Notes: a model not told the origin generated them from the sequence alone. Shown: positions 1 to 10,190, counted from the stretch's first letter. The stretch: 50,860 nt of DNA from Verrucomicrobiota bacterium (GCA_023431185.1 JAEYXS010000004.1:1-50860), one strand, 5' to 3'. Program-made: numbers and translations.

Positions 1-77
1 TCCGTTCTTCCATAGGTTCTACTTTCTTCCATGGCATAGAACCAAAGCCTAAAAGCTCCGGCCCTCGCCTTTGAAGT

Positions 78-121
78 GTTACCTATGTCTTGAACCACCT
101 CCGTTACCCATGTCCTGAACC
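78..121. repeat. Tandem 19-bp direct repeat, possible transposon-end remnant
   Basis: GTTACCTATGTCTTGAACC (78-96) recurs as GTTACCCATGTCCTGAACC (103-121), with 17 of 19 bases identical and a 25-bp period. Closely spaced direct repeats of this kind are typical of transposase binding sites at the ends of IS21-like and related elements. No transposase gene is in the window, so if this is an element end, the body lies to the left or has been lost. Confidence 0.4.
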
Positions 122-376
122 TGCACCCTGGGTGTTGAGGCGTTTTGGGTTTCGGGGACTGGGAGGGTTTTCTAAATACGCCTGAAATTTTGTCGGTCAT
201 GGGGACTTCGGATGGTCCTAAGGACACCCCCCAGATAACATGCCGGGGCAGGCGGTCCCGTGCTCCGAAGGCGGGGGTGGCGACAATTTCCAGATCTTTG
301 CTCGGCGCGAGAAAGATTTTTTGGGGTGGAAAGGTTGTTTTTTATCGTAACCTACTCTTTTTCAAATGGTTAGGCG

Positions 377-392
377 TGAAGAATATTCTTCA
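377..392. promoter_or_regulatory. Perfect 16-bp palindrome upstream of guaB
   Basis: TGAAGAATATTCTTCA is a perfect inverted repeat without spacer, about 270 bp before the guaB start and in AT-rich DNA. It could be an operator for a homodimeric regulator. Roughly one perfect 16-mer palindrome is expected by chance in a window of this length, so the call is weak. Confidence 0.25.
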
Positions 393-661
393 TGAGAGAG
401 AGGGGGGTAGGACAGCGGTTGTCCTAGTGACATTGGTAGAGTTGGGGCATGAAGATTGAAATAGGTATGGAACGGGGCGATGGGAAGGAGGGGATTGGAG
501 GCGAAGGCCGGCTTCCAATTGAAAGCCACCTGCCGAAAAAAGGTTTATCAAGGGCGCGATCCCGACAGAAGCCGGGACAGGCTCGTCTAGCCCTGCCTAA
601 GGGACGCGGGCGATGTGGTTTACGGCTTTACAGCACCCCCCGGTCTGTTGCATGTATGTAT

Positions 662-2233
662 ATGGCAGTTACGTCTGACATCGCCGCGCTTGACGCACAG
701 TTTTATCAGTCCGCCGAATCTTTCTTCGGCGCTTACCCCAACACCGGTCTCACGTATGATGACGTGACCCTGGCCACGCTCTACTCCGATGTGCTCCCGA
801 AGGACACCCAACTGGAGACGAACCTGGCCGACGGGCTCCAGCTCCATATCCCCATCGTGTCCGCGGACATGGATACGGTGACGGAGGCGCGGATGGCGAT
901 CGCCATGGCGCTGAACGGCGGCTTGGGGTTGATCCATTACAACATGACGGAGAAGGAGCAGCTCTCCGAGGTGAGCCGGGTGAAGAATCATGTGCATGGG
1001 CTGATCCAGGACCCGATCAAGGTGTCGCCGGAGCAATACATCGGCGATGTGCTGGAGATGATGGAGAAGCGGCATTTTGATTTCAGCACGTTCCCGGTGG
1101 TGGATGCGCAGGATAAATTGATCGGCCTGCTCTCGGGTCATGTGGTGAAGCCGCGTTATGCGAAGCGGAAGGTGAGCGAGGCGCTGACGCCGCGCGCACA
1201 GGTCCATACGATCACGGTGAAGGAGCTGGGCAAGGACCCGATCGCGCGCGCGGACCAGTTTTTCACGGATCATCCGGGCATCCACAAGCTGTTGGTGGTG
1301 GATGGCGAGGACAAGTTGCACGGGCTCTTCACGATGAGCGACATCGAGCGCATCACGATGGAGCGGAGCGCGCAGTTCAAGCCGGCGCGGGACAGTCATT
1401 TCCGCCTCTTGTGCGGCGCGGCCATCTCGGCTCCGCGCACGTCGTCAGGTGACTTGGACAAGGAGCGCATCACGAATCACGTGGGCGCACTCGTCGAGCG
1501 CGGGGTGGATGCGGTGGCGGTGTCCACGGCGCATGGTCATAGCAAGGGTGTTGGTGAGACGGTGAAGCTGGTGCGGAGCGCGTTTCCGAAGCTGGCGATC
1601 ATCGCGGGTAACGTGACGACGGCGAGTGGCGTGGCGTTCCTGGCGGAGGCGGGCGCGAATGTGATCAAGGTGGGCCAGGGGCCGGGATCGATTTGCACGA
1701 CGCGCATCGTGGCGGGCGTGGGCATCCCGCAGCTCACGGCGCTCTACATCTGTTCGCAAGCGGCGAAAAAGACGGGCGTCTCGATCATCGCGGATGGCGG
1801 CATCACGAAGTCCGGCGACATCGTGAAGGCGCTGACGCTGGCGCAATCGGTGATCTGCGGCGGGTTGCTGGCGGGTTGCCCGGAGGCACCGGGAAACATC
1901 ATCGAGATCAGCGGGAAACTTTATAAGCAGTATCGCGGCATGGGGAGCATCGCGGCGATGAAGGCGGGTTCGGCGGCGCGTTACGGTCACACGGCGGACA
2001 AGACACGCAAGGTGGCGGCGGAAGGCGTCGAAGCGCTGAAGGAAGTGTCCGGCTCCGTGGACAGCGTGCTGACGCAATTGATCGGCGGCATCCAGTCCGG
2101 CATGGGTTACCTGGGCGCACCGAACTTGGAGCAGTTACGCAGCAAGGCGCGTTACATCCGCGTGAGTCCGGCGGGCCAGAAGGAAGCGGCACCGCATGAC
2201 GTGATCGAGGTGAAGAGCGGGACGAAGGAGTAG
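662..2233 (+). CDS. guaB: IMP dehydrogenase (divergent)
   Basis: This cytosolic enzyme oxidises IMP to XMP with NAD+, the committed step of guanine nucleotide synthesis. The 523 residues follow the family plan: TIM barrel with a tandem CBS insert (about residues 115-240), the catalytic loop GPGSICTTRIVAGVG with Cys345, the IADGGI strand, and the YRGMGSIAAM flap. The frame stays open to 449, but similarity begins at MAVTSDIAALD, so ATG 662 (or ATG 656) is preferred; neither has a clear ribosome binding site. Two oddities stand out. The usually invariant Asp of 'D(S/T)xxGHS' is Ser288 (VSTAHGHS), and the phosphate-binding 'GSLLAGT' reads GGLLAGC. The fold is certain and the IMPDH assignment strong, but a specialised or altered activity is possible. 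Confidence 0.88.
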   Translation: MAVTSDIAALDAQFYQSAESFFGAYPNTGLTYDDVTLATLYSDVLPKDTQLETNLADGLQLHIPIVSADMDTVTEARMAIAMALNGGLGLIHYNMTEKEQLSEVSRVKNHVHGLIQDPIKVSPEQYIGDVLEMMEKRHFDFSTFPVVDAQDKLIGLLSGHVVKPRYAKRKVSEALTPRAQVHTITVKELGKDPIARADQFFTDHPGIHKLLVVDGEDKLHGLFTMSDIERITMERSAQFKPARDSHFRLLCGAAISAPRTSSGDLDKERITNHVGALVERGVDAVAVSTAHGHSKGVGETVKLVRSAFPKLAIIAGNVTTASGVAFLAEAGANVIKVGQGPGSICTTRIVAGVGIPQLTALYICSQAAKKTGVSIIADGGITKSGDIVKALTLAQSVICGGLLAGCPEAPGNIIEISGKLYKQYRGMGSIAAMKAGSAARYGHTADKTRKVAAEGVEALKEVSGSVDSVLTQLIGGIQSGMGYLGAPNLEQLRSKARYIRVSPAGQKEAAPHDVIEVKSGTKE

Positions 2234-2235
2234 GG

Positions 2236-2460
2236 TTAGAACTCGATGGGCTCGTTCATCTTGCCGCATTGGGGGCAGCGGGACAGGTCGGTGTCTTCGT
2301 CATCGGTGTAAACGAAGGCGCACTTCTCGCAGCGGAAGATACGGTCCTTGCTGGGGGAGGGTTGGAAGCTCTGCTGGCGGCGCTCGTAGTAGAGCGCGAT
2401 GAGGCCGAGGGCGCCAAGGGCCACCGCGACGTAGGCGAAGATGAGAAGATCGGCGCTCAT
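2236..2460 (-). CDS. Small membrane-anchored zinc-ribbon protein
   Basis: The 74-residue product has one N-terminal membrane helix (about residues 5-25) and a C-terminal rubredoxin/zinc-ribbon-like knuckle with Cys44-x2-Cys47 and Cys62-x2-Cys65. It probably sits in the inner membrane with a metal-binding domain on one face. It starts 6 bp after the TonB-like gene and is the last gene of the ExbB/ExbD operon; its stop lies 2 bp from the convergent guaB stop. The function is unknown. A zinc-ribbon partner is not a standard part of Exb/Tol systems. Confidence 0.75.
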   Translation of the reverse strand: MSADLLIFAYVAVALGALGLIALYYERRQQSFQPSPSKDRIFRCEKCAFVYTDDEDTDLSRCPQCGKMNEPIEF

Positions 2461-2466
2461 GTCAGC

Positions 2467-3282
2467 TCACGGCGGCGGGGGGGTCGTGATGGCGGGCGCG
2501 GTGGTGCGCCAGCGGATGGTGACGGTGCCCCAGGTGAGGTCCGCGCCGATGGGGCTGGCGGGACGCCGTTGCGGAGCGGGCGCGAAACGGAATTGCTGGA
2601 CGATGGCCACGGCCTGGAGATCGGCCTGGGGTTGCGCGGGATTCACGGATTTCGGCTCCACGCTGAGGGTGCTGGCGGGTTCCTGTACGGCGGTGAAGAC
2701 GTTGCCGGAGGCATCCACCGCGACGGTGACGCGGGTGGGACGCAAGGTGCCGGCCAGCGGCCAGAGGGGGATGGCGGGGGGATTGAGGAGCTGGCGGCTG
2801 GCGAGTTCGCCGGACACAGAAAAGGAGGATTGCGTGGGCTGGATCACGGGGGGCAAAACCACTGGAGTGCGCTCAAACACGGGGACGACCGCGGCGCTGG
2901 TGAGCTGCGGGGCGTTCGTCTGGATGAAGCGTTGGAAGGGAAGGCCAAGGCGGTCGGGGTTCGCCGCAAGCCAGAAGTCCGGCTCCTTCCATTCGGTCAG
3001 CGGTGTCTCCCGCTGGTCCGTCCGCAACCACGCCGTGCCGGAGAAGCCGCGTGGATCGACGAGCGCGAACAGCGTCGCCCCGGCCACATCCGGATGCTGG
3101 TGGACGGCCAGATTGGCGGAGGGCAGGGTCAGCAAGGCGACGGGCGCGCCCAGTTTTGCCTCGCGTACCGGCCGCTCCACGCGCTCAGCCAGGACCCAGG
3201 TGAGGAAGAGTTGCCCAAGGAACAACAGCGCGATGACGCGCCCCCAGCGCGCCCGCGGCCAGGATGGTTCGTCGGCGGTCAT
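2467..3282 (-). CDS. TonB-like periplasmic protein of the Exb operon
   Basis: The 271-residue product has a short basic N-terminus, one membrane helix (about 13-33), and a long proline-rich periplasmic part. The C-terminal third has the rhythm of a TonB C-terminal domain: a 'VTVAVDASGNV' strand, a 'QQFRFAPAP' strand and a final 'GTVTIRW' strand, followed by a Pro/Thr tail. The gene overlaps exbD by 4 bp (ATGA), so the two are probably translationally coupled. The likely role is to transmit energy from the ExbB/ExbD motor to an outer-membrane partner. The sequence is too divergent for a firm TonB call. Confidence 0.6.
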   Translation of the reverse strand: MTADEPSWPRARWGRVIALLFLGQLFLTWVLAERVERPVREAKLGAPVALLTLPSANLAVHQHPDVAGATLFALVDPRGFSGTAWLRTDQRETPLTEWKEPDFWLAANPDRLGLPFQRFIQTNAPQLTSAAVVPVFERTPVVLPPVIQPTQSSFSVSGELASRQLLNPPAIPLWPLAGTLRPTRVTVAVDASGNVFTAVQEPASTLSVEPKSVNPAQPQADLQAVAIVQQFRFAPAPQRRPASPIGADLTWGTVTIRWRTTAPAITTPPPP

Positions 3283-3728
3283 GGGAGCTTGGGCTTGCTG
3301 GTGGCACCGGGCGGTTGCCCGGTGGGTGCCGGCCGGGTGGCGAGCAGGGCTTTCTCAATGCCCGCCTCGCGTGCCAGGGTGCTGAGGTGCAGGAGCTGGT
3401 CGTACTTCACGTTGCCGTCCGCCTGGATGATGAGCGTGGCCGGTTGCCCGAGGCGAAGCAGCTCGGCGCGGAGGGCCGTCTGCAACGCCTTCTCCTCGAT
3501 GATCTGGTTGTCGTAATAGATCTGCCCGTCAGCATCCACTACGGTGACGAGCACGGGGCCTTTGATGCCCGGCAACCCCTCGGCACGGGGCAGATCCACC
3601 AGCACGCCCGGTTGATAGATGACGGAGGATTGCAGCACGACGAACAGGATGAAGATGAAGAAAACACCCGCATACGGGGCGAAATCAAACGACCCGCGGA
3701 ACGGCCTGAGCTGGCGGGGAAACTTCAT
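3279..3728 (-). CDS. ExbD/TolR-family protein lacking the membrane Asp
   Basis: The 149 residues match ExbD/TolR in length and layout: basic N-terminus, one membrane helix (about 17-38), and a periplasmic domain with the typical 'VTVVDADGQIYYDNQ', 'ALRAEL' and 'LIIQADGNVKYDQLLHL' segments. The transmembrane motif normally reads TPLxDVVF, with the Asp carrying protons. Here it reads APYAGVFF, with Gly21 in its place; the nearest acidic residue is Asp15. The start codon overlaps the exbB stop by 1 bp and the end overlaps the TonB-like start. It is clearly a family member, but its energy coupling may differ from the textbook case. Confidence 0.85.
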   Translation of the reverse strand: MKFPRQLRPFRGSFDFAPYAGVFFIFILFVVLQSSVIYQPGVLVDLPRAEGLPGIKGPVLVTVVDADGQIYYDNQIIEEKALQTALRAELLRLGQPATLIIQADGNVKYDQLLHLSTLAREAGIEKALLATRPAPTGQPPGATSKPKLP

Positions 3729-4348
3729 CAGTGACGCGCGTTGGGATCGGTGACGAGGTTCAACACTTCGGTGGAGGTCTTCTCCATGTCGAGCACGATG
3801 GAGTTCACCCGGCTCACCAGATAATTGTAGGCCGCATACGCGATGATGGAAACCGCCAATCCCGCCGCCGTGCAGATCAACGCCTGCCAGATGCCCCCCG
3901 AGAGCAGTCCGCCCTGCGCATATTGCCCCTGCTCCTCCATCACCATGTAGATACGGATGAAACCCATCACCGTGCCCAGCAAACCCATCAACGGACTGAT
4001 CTGCGCGATGGTCGCCAGCAGGTTCAGCTTTTGCTCGAGCCGCGGCACTTCCATGAGGCCCGCCTCCTCCAGCGCTTCGCGTACCCCTTCGCGACCACGA
4101 TCGCGCGCGAGGATGGCCGCCTTCACCAGCCGCGCGACCGGTCCGGGCGTGGCATCGCAGATGGAGAGCGCCTCCACCACGTTATCGCGCTTGAGCACGT
4201 TCTTCACGCCGATGAGGAACTCCGTCGAATTGATCTGGGCGCGGTGATAATGCAGCAGGCGCTCGATGACCACCGCGATGGCCACCGCGCTTGCCAGCAT
4301 GATCAACCACAACATGACGCCACCGTGCGCCAGGAGCTTGGGCAACAT
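3728..4348 (-). CDS. MotA/TolQ/ExbB proton channel family protein
   Basis: The 206-residue inner-membrane protein has three helices: about 10-30, about 113-140 (ATIAQISPLMGLLGTVMGFI) and about 153-178 (ALICTAAGLAVSIIA). The GTVxGF and TAAGLA signatures, with their pore-lining Thr residues, are intact. It is the first gene of a four-gene reverse-strand operon (exbB-exbD-tonB-like-zinc ribbon) with overlapping or near-touching ends. Such complexes use ion flow to move a periplasmic partner. The substrate cannot be told from the window, since no TonB-dependent receptor is adjacent. Confidence 0.9.
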   Translation of the reverse strand: MLPKLLAHGGVMLWLIMLASAVAIAVVIERLLHYHRAQINSTEFLIGVKNVLKRDNVVEALSICDATPGPVARLVKAAILARDRGREGVREALEEAGLMEVPRLEQKLNLLATIAQISPLMGLLGTVMGFIRIYMVMEEQGQYAQGGLLSGGIWQALICTAAGLAVSIIAYAAYNYLVSRVNSIVLDMEKTSTEVLNLVTDPNARH

Positions 4349-4460
4349 ATTTAGTCACTTTACGGGCAGGGCGGGGAAAACTCAACCGTTGATGGTTGCA
4401 ATCGCCATCCAGAAAACATGGAGGCTCTTGCCCCGGCCCCTGATCCGCGCGAATCCACCA

Positions 4461-4500
4461 TTCCGTATCTGTGTAGATCTGTGTTCATCTGTGGTTAAAA
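4461..4500. repeat. Intergenic 'ctgtgttcatctgtggtt' repeat
   Basis: The stretch reads as degenerate tandem units around TCTGTGTAGA and TCTGTGTTCA followed by TCTGTGGTTAAAA. It lies between the divergent exbB and dUTPase genes. A related unit is at 5966-5997 and a weaker one near 46737-46765. From memory, such strings recur between genes in planctomycete and verrucomicrobial genomes, but their function is not known. Confidence 0.45.
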
Positions 4501-4551
4501 CTTCTTTCTTTCCGCTTGCGTGGGATGCCGCTGGCGGGAATCGTTTCTCCC

Positions 4552-4932
4552 ATGGACAAGCCAGACCAATTGCGGGAACTCTTTCGGATGCAGAAGGCGC
4601 TCAATGAGCGCATCGGCGTGCACACGGACGGCATGACGGAAGAGGAGAAGACGAAGTGGATCTTGAACTACACCCGCGCCATGTCGCAGGAGATGGCCGA
4701 GCTCACGGACAGCGTGCCGTGGAAGTGGTGGGCCAAATACCAGAAGTTCGACGAGCAGAACGCCCGCGTCGAGGTCGTAGACCTGTTCCACTTCCTCATC
4801 AGCATGGCGCAAGTCCTTGGCATGAGCGCCGATGACGTCTTCGCCGCCTACGTGAAGAAGAACGAGGTGAATTTCAAACGCCAGGAATCCGGCTACGTCC
4901 AGAAGGACCACGACGACTCGAAGCATATTTGA
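4552..4932 (+). CDS. Dimeric (all-alpha) dUTPase-like NTP pyrophosphatase
   Basis: The 126-residue protein belongs to the all-alpha NTP pyrophosphatase group and most resembles dimeric dUTPases (dUTPase_2), which cleave dUTP to dUMP and PPi. The first metal motif is E47-x2-E50 (SQEMAEL), followed by PWKWW; the second is E74-x2-D77 (ARVEVVDLFHFL), with a conserved K103-N104. The frame is open from a TTG at 4516, but ATG 4552 (MDKPDQLRELF) fits the family best. It is probably transcribed divergently from the exbB operon. A MazG-type pyrophosphatase is the alternative; the WKWW element favours dUTPase. Confidence 0.8.
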   Translation: MDKPDQLRELFRMQKALNERIGVHTDGMTEEEKTKWILNYTRAMSQEMAELTDSVPWKWWAKYQKFDEQNARVEVVDLFHFLISMAQVLGMSADDVFAAYVKKNEVNFKRQESGYVQKDHDDSKHI

Positions 4933-5010
4933 AGTCGTCCCGATAGATTGCCCGGCCAGCCATATTTAGCTGCTGCAAGGCGGCCGCCGGAGTGCTATGC
5001 TGTTGTGTGA

Positions 5011-5505
5011 ATGAACACCACGAGCACACAGGAAGCGTGGGCTGACCCCATGCCGGAAGGTGATGCCAAAATCCGCTGTTCACGGACGGCAGACGGCTGC
5101 ATCATCGAATTTCCTGCGTTACGCAACCCGACGCTCATCCTCCGATCCAGTTGGTTCGTCTCCGTCTGGGCGTTTCTGTTCTGCGTCAGCGTCCTCAAAA
5201 ATTCAGATTACCTGCTAACTGTTTGGGCCGTTCTCGTGGCGAGCTCTCTGCCGTTGAATACCAGCCGCGTGGAAGCTGGAAAAAACGGGTTAAGGTGGCA
5301 GGGAAACTGGCGGCTTTTCACCAATCATGCTTGTTTTGAGCCTGGAGAAATTGAAGAAATTTCCACCGTGAAAAGTCGTGCTTGGGGCTATCACCGATTG
5401 GTTCTGCGGTTGCGCTCGGGCAAGAAGCTGACCTTGGGCGACCACATCCCGGAAAAGGCGCAAGCCGAGTGGCTGGCCCGCCAGCTTGCTCAGAGCCTCA
5501 AATAA
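5011..5505 (+). CDS. Hypothetical membrane protein, PH-like
   Basis: The 164-residue product has a soluble N-terminus, two adjacent membrane helices (about 45-62 and 66-82) and a C-terminal soluble domain of about 80 residues. The 'NGLRWQGNW', 'EEISTVKSRAWGYHRLVLRLRSGKKLTLG' pattern (given here in pieces) resembles bacterial PH-like domains in which a membrane hairpin sits inside or before a small beta sandwich. I recognise no named family. It lies between the dUTPase and the DciA-like gene on the same strand, with gaps of 78 and 77 bp. Confidence 0.6.
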   Translation: MNTTSTQEAWADPMPEGDAKIRCSRTADGCIIEFPALRNPTLILRSSWFVSVWAFLFCVSVLKNSDYLLTVWAVLVASSLPLNTSRVEAGKNGLRWQGNWRLFTNHACFEPGEIEEISTVKSRAWGYHRLVLRLRSGKKLTLGDHIPEKAQAEWLARQLAQSLK

Positions 5506-5582
5506 CACCTGTGAATTGTTCGTGGAGAACTTCATTGGTGAAACACTCGCCTTGCCTTGAGCATTAGGTAATATTCCCTCCG

Positions 5583-5957
5583 ATGGCCTACCAGTCCAAA
5601 GACCGCGAGCGCGTGCTGAACGCCTGGCGCGGATACAATGTCGCCGCCGCTGAGAAGGCGGCGGCGAACAAAGGACGCGTCGCGGGCTCCATCGTCTCAC
5701 AGGTCATGGGGGGCCTCGGTCTGGACCGCCGTCGCTCCGAGGCGGAGATCGGCAAGGTATGGAACAATCTCCTCGATCCGCAGATCACCGCGCACGCGCA
5801 ACCCACGGGCCTGAACAAAGGTACGCTCTTCGTCTCCGTGGACAGCAACGTGTGGCTGAACGAGATCGTCCGTTACCGGCGCAAAGAGATACTCGACCGT
5901 CTGCAACACAGCTTCGGCAAGGAAACCATCGTCCGCATTTCTTTCCGCGTAGGATAA
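5583..5957 (+). CDS. DUF721 / DciA-like protein
   Basis: The 124 residues match the DUF721 family, whose member DciA loads or recruits the replicative helicase DnaB in bacteria lacking DnaC. Visible marks are the 'IGKVWNNLLDPQITAHAQP' segment followed by 'GTLFVSVDSNVWLNEI' and 'ILDRLQHSFGKETIVRISFRVG' (the KH-like core of the family). The N-terminal 40 residues are basic and probably flexible. The gene stands alone, and the assignment of a helicase-loading role is by family only. Confidence 0.8.
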   Translation: MAYQSKDRERVLNAWRGYNVAAAEKAAANKGRVAGSIVSQVMGGLGLDRRRSEAEIGKVWNNLLDPQITAHAQPTGLNKGTLFVSVDSNVWLNEIVRYRRKEILDRLQHSFGKETIVRISFRVG

Positions 5958-5965
5958 CCTGCTCC

Positions 5966-5997
5966 CCTCTCCGTGCCCTCAGTGCCTCCGTGGTGAT
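5966..5997. repeat. Intergenic 'cctcagtgcctccgtggtga' repeat
   Basis: CCCTCTCCGTGCCCTCAGTG followed by CCTCCGTGGTGATTA sits between the convergent DciA-like gene and the exported-protein gene. It has the same cadence as the unit at 4461-4500, so the two look like members of one dispersed intergenic family. Confidence 0.4.
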
Positions 5998-6000
5998 TAT

Positions 6001-6963
6001 CTAATCCCGCTTCGGCACCTTGGGCACCGGGCGTTTCCCTGCCGGCACGCGCCAGTCTGTGCCCATCAACGCATCCAGATAAGGATACAGCGTCACTTTG
6101 CGGGTGATATGATTGTAGTGGTAGAAGGTATAGCTGTTGTTCCGCAGCGGGAATCTCAGCGGCTCACGCCACATGGGCCGGTAGCTGTTCATCGCCAGCA
6201 GAAACGACTGGCCGCTGCTGCCGTTATCCGAGGTTTGCACCACCACCTGGTCATCCCAGAGATCCAAGGAGTAATAAGACTGCGTCAACGGAAACGCACT
6301 GCGCTTCCAGACCAGGCTCAAGGTCTCCTTGCCGTCTGCATCCGTCTTGGTCTGGTAGCGATGGGTAAACCCGTCCCGATCCCGGAAACCATCGCTCAGG
6401 GTGCTGGTCACGATGCCATAGGTGGACAAGGTGAAAGTCTTGAAGACGGGTTTCGGTCCGGGCGCAAAATAAATGCCGTGGACTTCCCGCCAGTCCAGAC
6501 TCGGTACGAAGCGCAGACTGGCCTGCCCTTCCGGCACCGGCAGCTCGAATCCCTTCGGGAAAACCAGCGGAGCATCCCGCAGCAGTTGGCCGACGAAGTT
6601 GAATTTCACCAACCGCCAGCCGGTATCGTCCTTGCGGGTGAGGCCCCAAAGGGCCCCATCATCCAATACATGCAGGGCATAAATGGTCTGGCCCACGGGA
6701 AAGACATACTCCTGCTGGGCGGCCCCATAGGGGTCATAGGCCTGCACCACGCTGCGACCGGTGCCCGGCGCCACGCCGCCGAGGTAGAACCAGTTGAAGG
6801 CCGCCAGCGTGAAGACGGATTCTTCACTGGCCTGCAGACCGGCCGACAAAGGCACGACCCGCTCGGTCAATTGCACCGTCTTCGTCTGTGCCTGCGCCGG
6901 TCCAACACCGAACAAAAGGGCCAAAATCAGGGGCAGCCCAAACTGCCGGAACATCATGTTCAT
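6001..6963 (-). CDS. Exported hypothetical protein, propeller-like
   Basis: The 320-residue product begins with a clear Sec signal peptide (hydrophobic LPLILALLFGV, cleavage likely after AQA around residue 25). The rest is rich in beta-strand-like segments with short 'YDPYG', 'LVKFNFVGQLLRD' and 'DDQVVVQTSDNGSSGQ' turns, suggesting a beta-propeller-like fold. I recognise no named family and no catalytic motif. It is a single gene, divergent from cstA across about 200 bp that probably contain both promoters. Confidence 0.6.
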   Translation of the reverse strand: MNMMFRQFGLPLILALLFGVGPAQAQTKTVQLTERVVPLSAGLQASEESVFTLAAFNWFYLGGVAPGTGRSVVQAYDPYGAAQQEYVFPVGQTIYALHVLDDGALWGLTRKDDTGWRLVKFNFVGQLLRDAPLVFPKGFELPVPEGQASLRFVPSLDWREVHGIYFAPGPKPVFKTFTLSTYGIVTSTLSDGFRDRDGFTHRYQTKTDADGKETLSLVWKRSAFPLTQSYYSLDLWDDQVVVQTSDNGSSGQSFLLAMNSYRPMWREPLRFPLRNNSYTFYHYNHITRKVTLYPYLDALMGTDWRVPAGKRPVPKVPKRD

Positions 6964-7170
6964 ATTTCAATACTGCTGCACAAAACCGCTTTCAGCTTAG
7001 CCATTGGACGGCCCAAGCCGAGAAAATACTCAGCAGAATCTGTTCCCGCCCCCCGTTCCGGCCATTAAAAGCTGCGCGATTATCAGTCCAAGATTGCCTC
7101 GCACGGACTTAAAACCTTAAGCTGGCTTTTATCCCATGGGCGTCTGCCTTGGCGGAAGCCGTATTTATCC

Positions 7171-9567
<2,397 letters not shown>

Positions 9568-9586
9568 CCTGTTAGCGTCCCTGCCC

Positions 9587-10162
9587 ATGAAGCGTATCGG
9601 CCTCTTTGGCGGTTCGTTCGATCCGGTGCACTGTGGGCATCTGCTCATGGCGCGCGCGGCGATGGAAGAGGCGCATTTGGAGCGGATGATCTTCATCCCT
9701 GCCGCTCAATCACCCTTCAAACCGGATGGCACCAGCACACCGGCGACCTTGCGGGCGGCGATGCTCCGGCAAGCCTTAGCGGGCCAAGCGGAGTTCGAAG
9801 TGGATGAGCTGGAGATGCATCGGGGTGGGGTTTCTTACACCATCGATACGGTGCAGGAGTTTCAGCGCCGTCATCCAAAGGCGCGGTTCTGGTATCTCAT
9901 CGGGGCGGATCATGTGCCACTGCTGCCCAAGTGGCGGAATGCACCGGAGCTGGCCAGGCTGGTCGAGTTCCTCGTGATACCCCGACCCGGTGAACCGCCC
10001 GCGCCCCTGCCAGAGCCCTTCCGGGGACAGGTGCTGAAAGGATTCCCGTTCGGGGTATCCTCCACCAAGATCCGGGAGCGGGTGAAGGCCGGTTTGCCCA
10101 TCGATCACCTCGTCCCGCCGGTCGTGGCGGAGACCATCCGTAATAATCGGCTTTATCTTTAG
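9587..10162 (+). CDS. nadD: Nicotinate-nucleotide adenylyltransferase
   Basis: This enzyme makes deamido-NAD from nicotinate mononucleotide and ATP, the shared last-but-one step of NAD synthesis. The 191 residues contain the nucleotidyltransferase motif GGSFDPVHCGH (His15, His18) at the N-terminus and SSTKIRERV near the C-terminus. NadD is the enzyme just downstream of PncB, whose gene lies about 6 kb further on together with pncA and an NrtR-like regulator. It is followed 28 bp later by rsfS, a pairing found in many bacteria. Confidence 0.95.
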   Translation: MKRIGLFGGSFDPVHCGHLLMARAAMEEAHLERMIFIPAAQSPFKPDGTSTPATLRAAMLRQALAGQAEFEVDELEMHRGGVSYTIDTVQEFQRRHPKARFWYLIGADHVPLLPKWRNAPELARLVEFLVIPRPGEPPAPLPEPFRGQVLKGFPFGVSSTKIRERVKAGLPIDHLVPPVVAETIRNNRLYL

Positions 10163-10190
10163 GCCCGGAACGCCCATTCTCCGCCGCAAC

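Larger units (their letters stand above)
1..655. other. Non-coding leader region upstream of guaB
   Basis: No convincing gene lies here. Open frames exist, but their translations (rich in Gly and Arg, with no recognisable motif) look like chance. The region holds a pair of 19-bp direct repeats at 78-121, a 16-bp palindrome at 377-392, and AT-richer DNA around 300-400 that could hold a promoter for guaB. The stretch at 530-650 contains several short GC-rich inverted repeats, but I cannot match it to a known RNA family. Confidence 0.5.

Noticed and set aside
145..459. 104-residue open frame on the plus strand before guaB
   Set aside because: The translation has no recognisable motif, the start is not preceded by a ribosome site, and the region carries repeats; it looks like chance.
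449..661. N-terminal extension of guaB by about 70 residues
   Set aside because: The extra residues are Arg/Gly-rich and unlike any IMP dehydrogenase; family similarity begins at or just after 662.
2269..3516. 415-residue plus-strand frame opposite the exb operon
   Set aside because: Gly/Arg-rich antisense shadow over three minus-strand genes with tight operon spacing.
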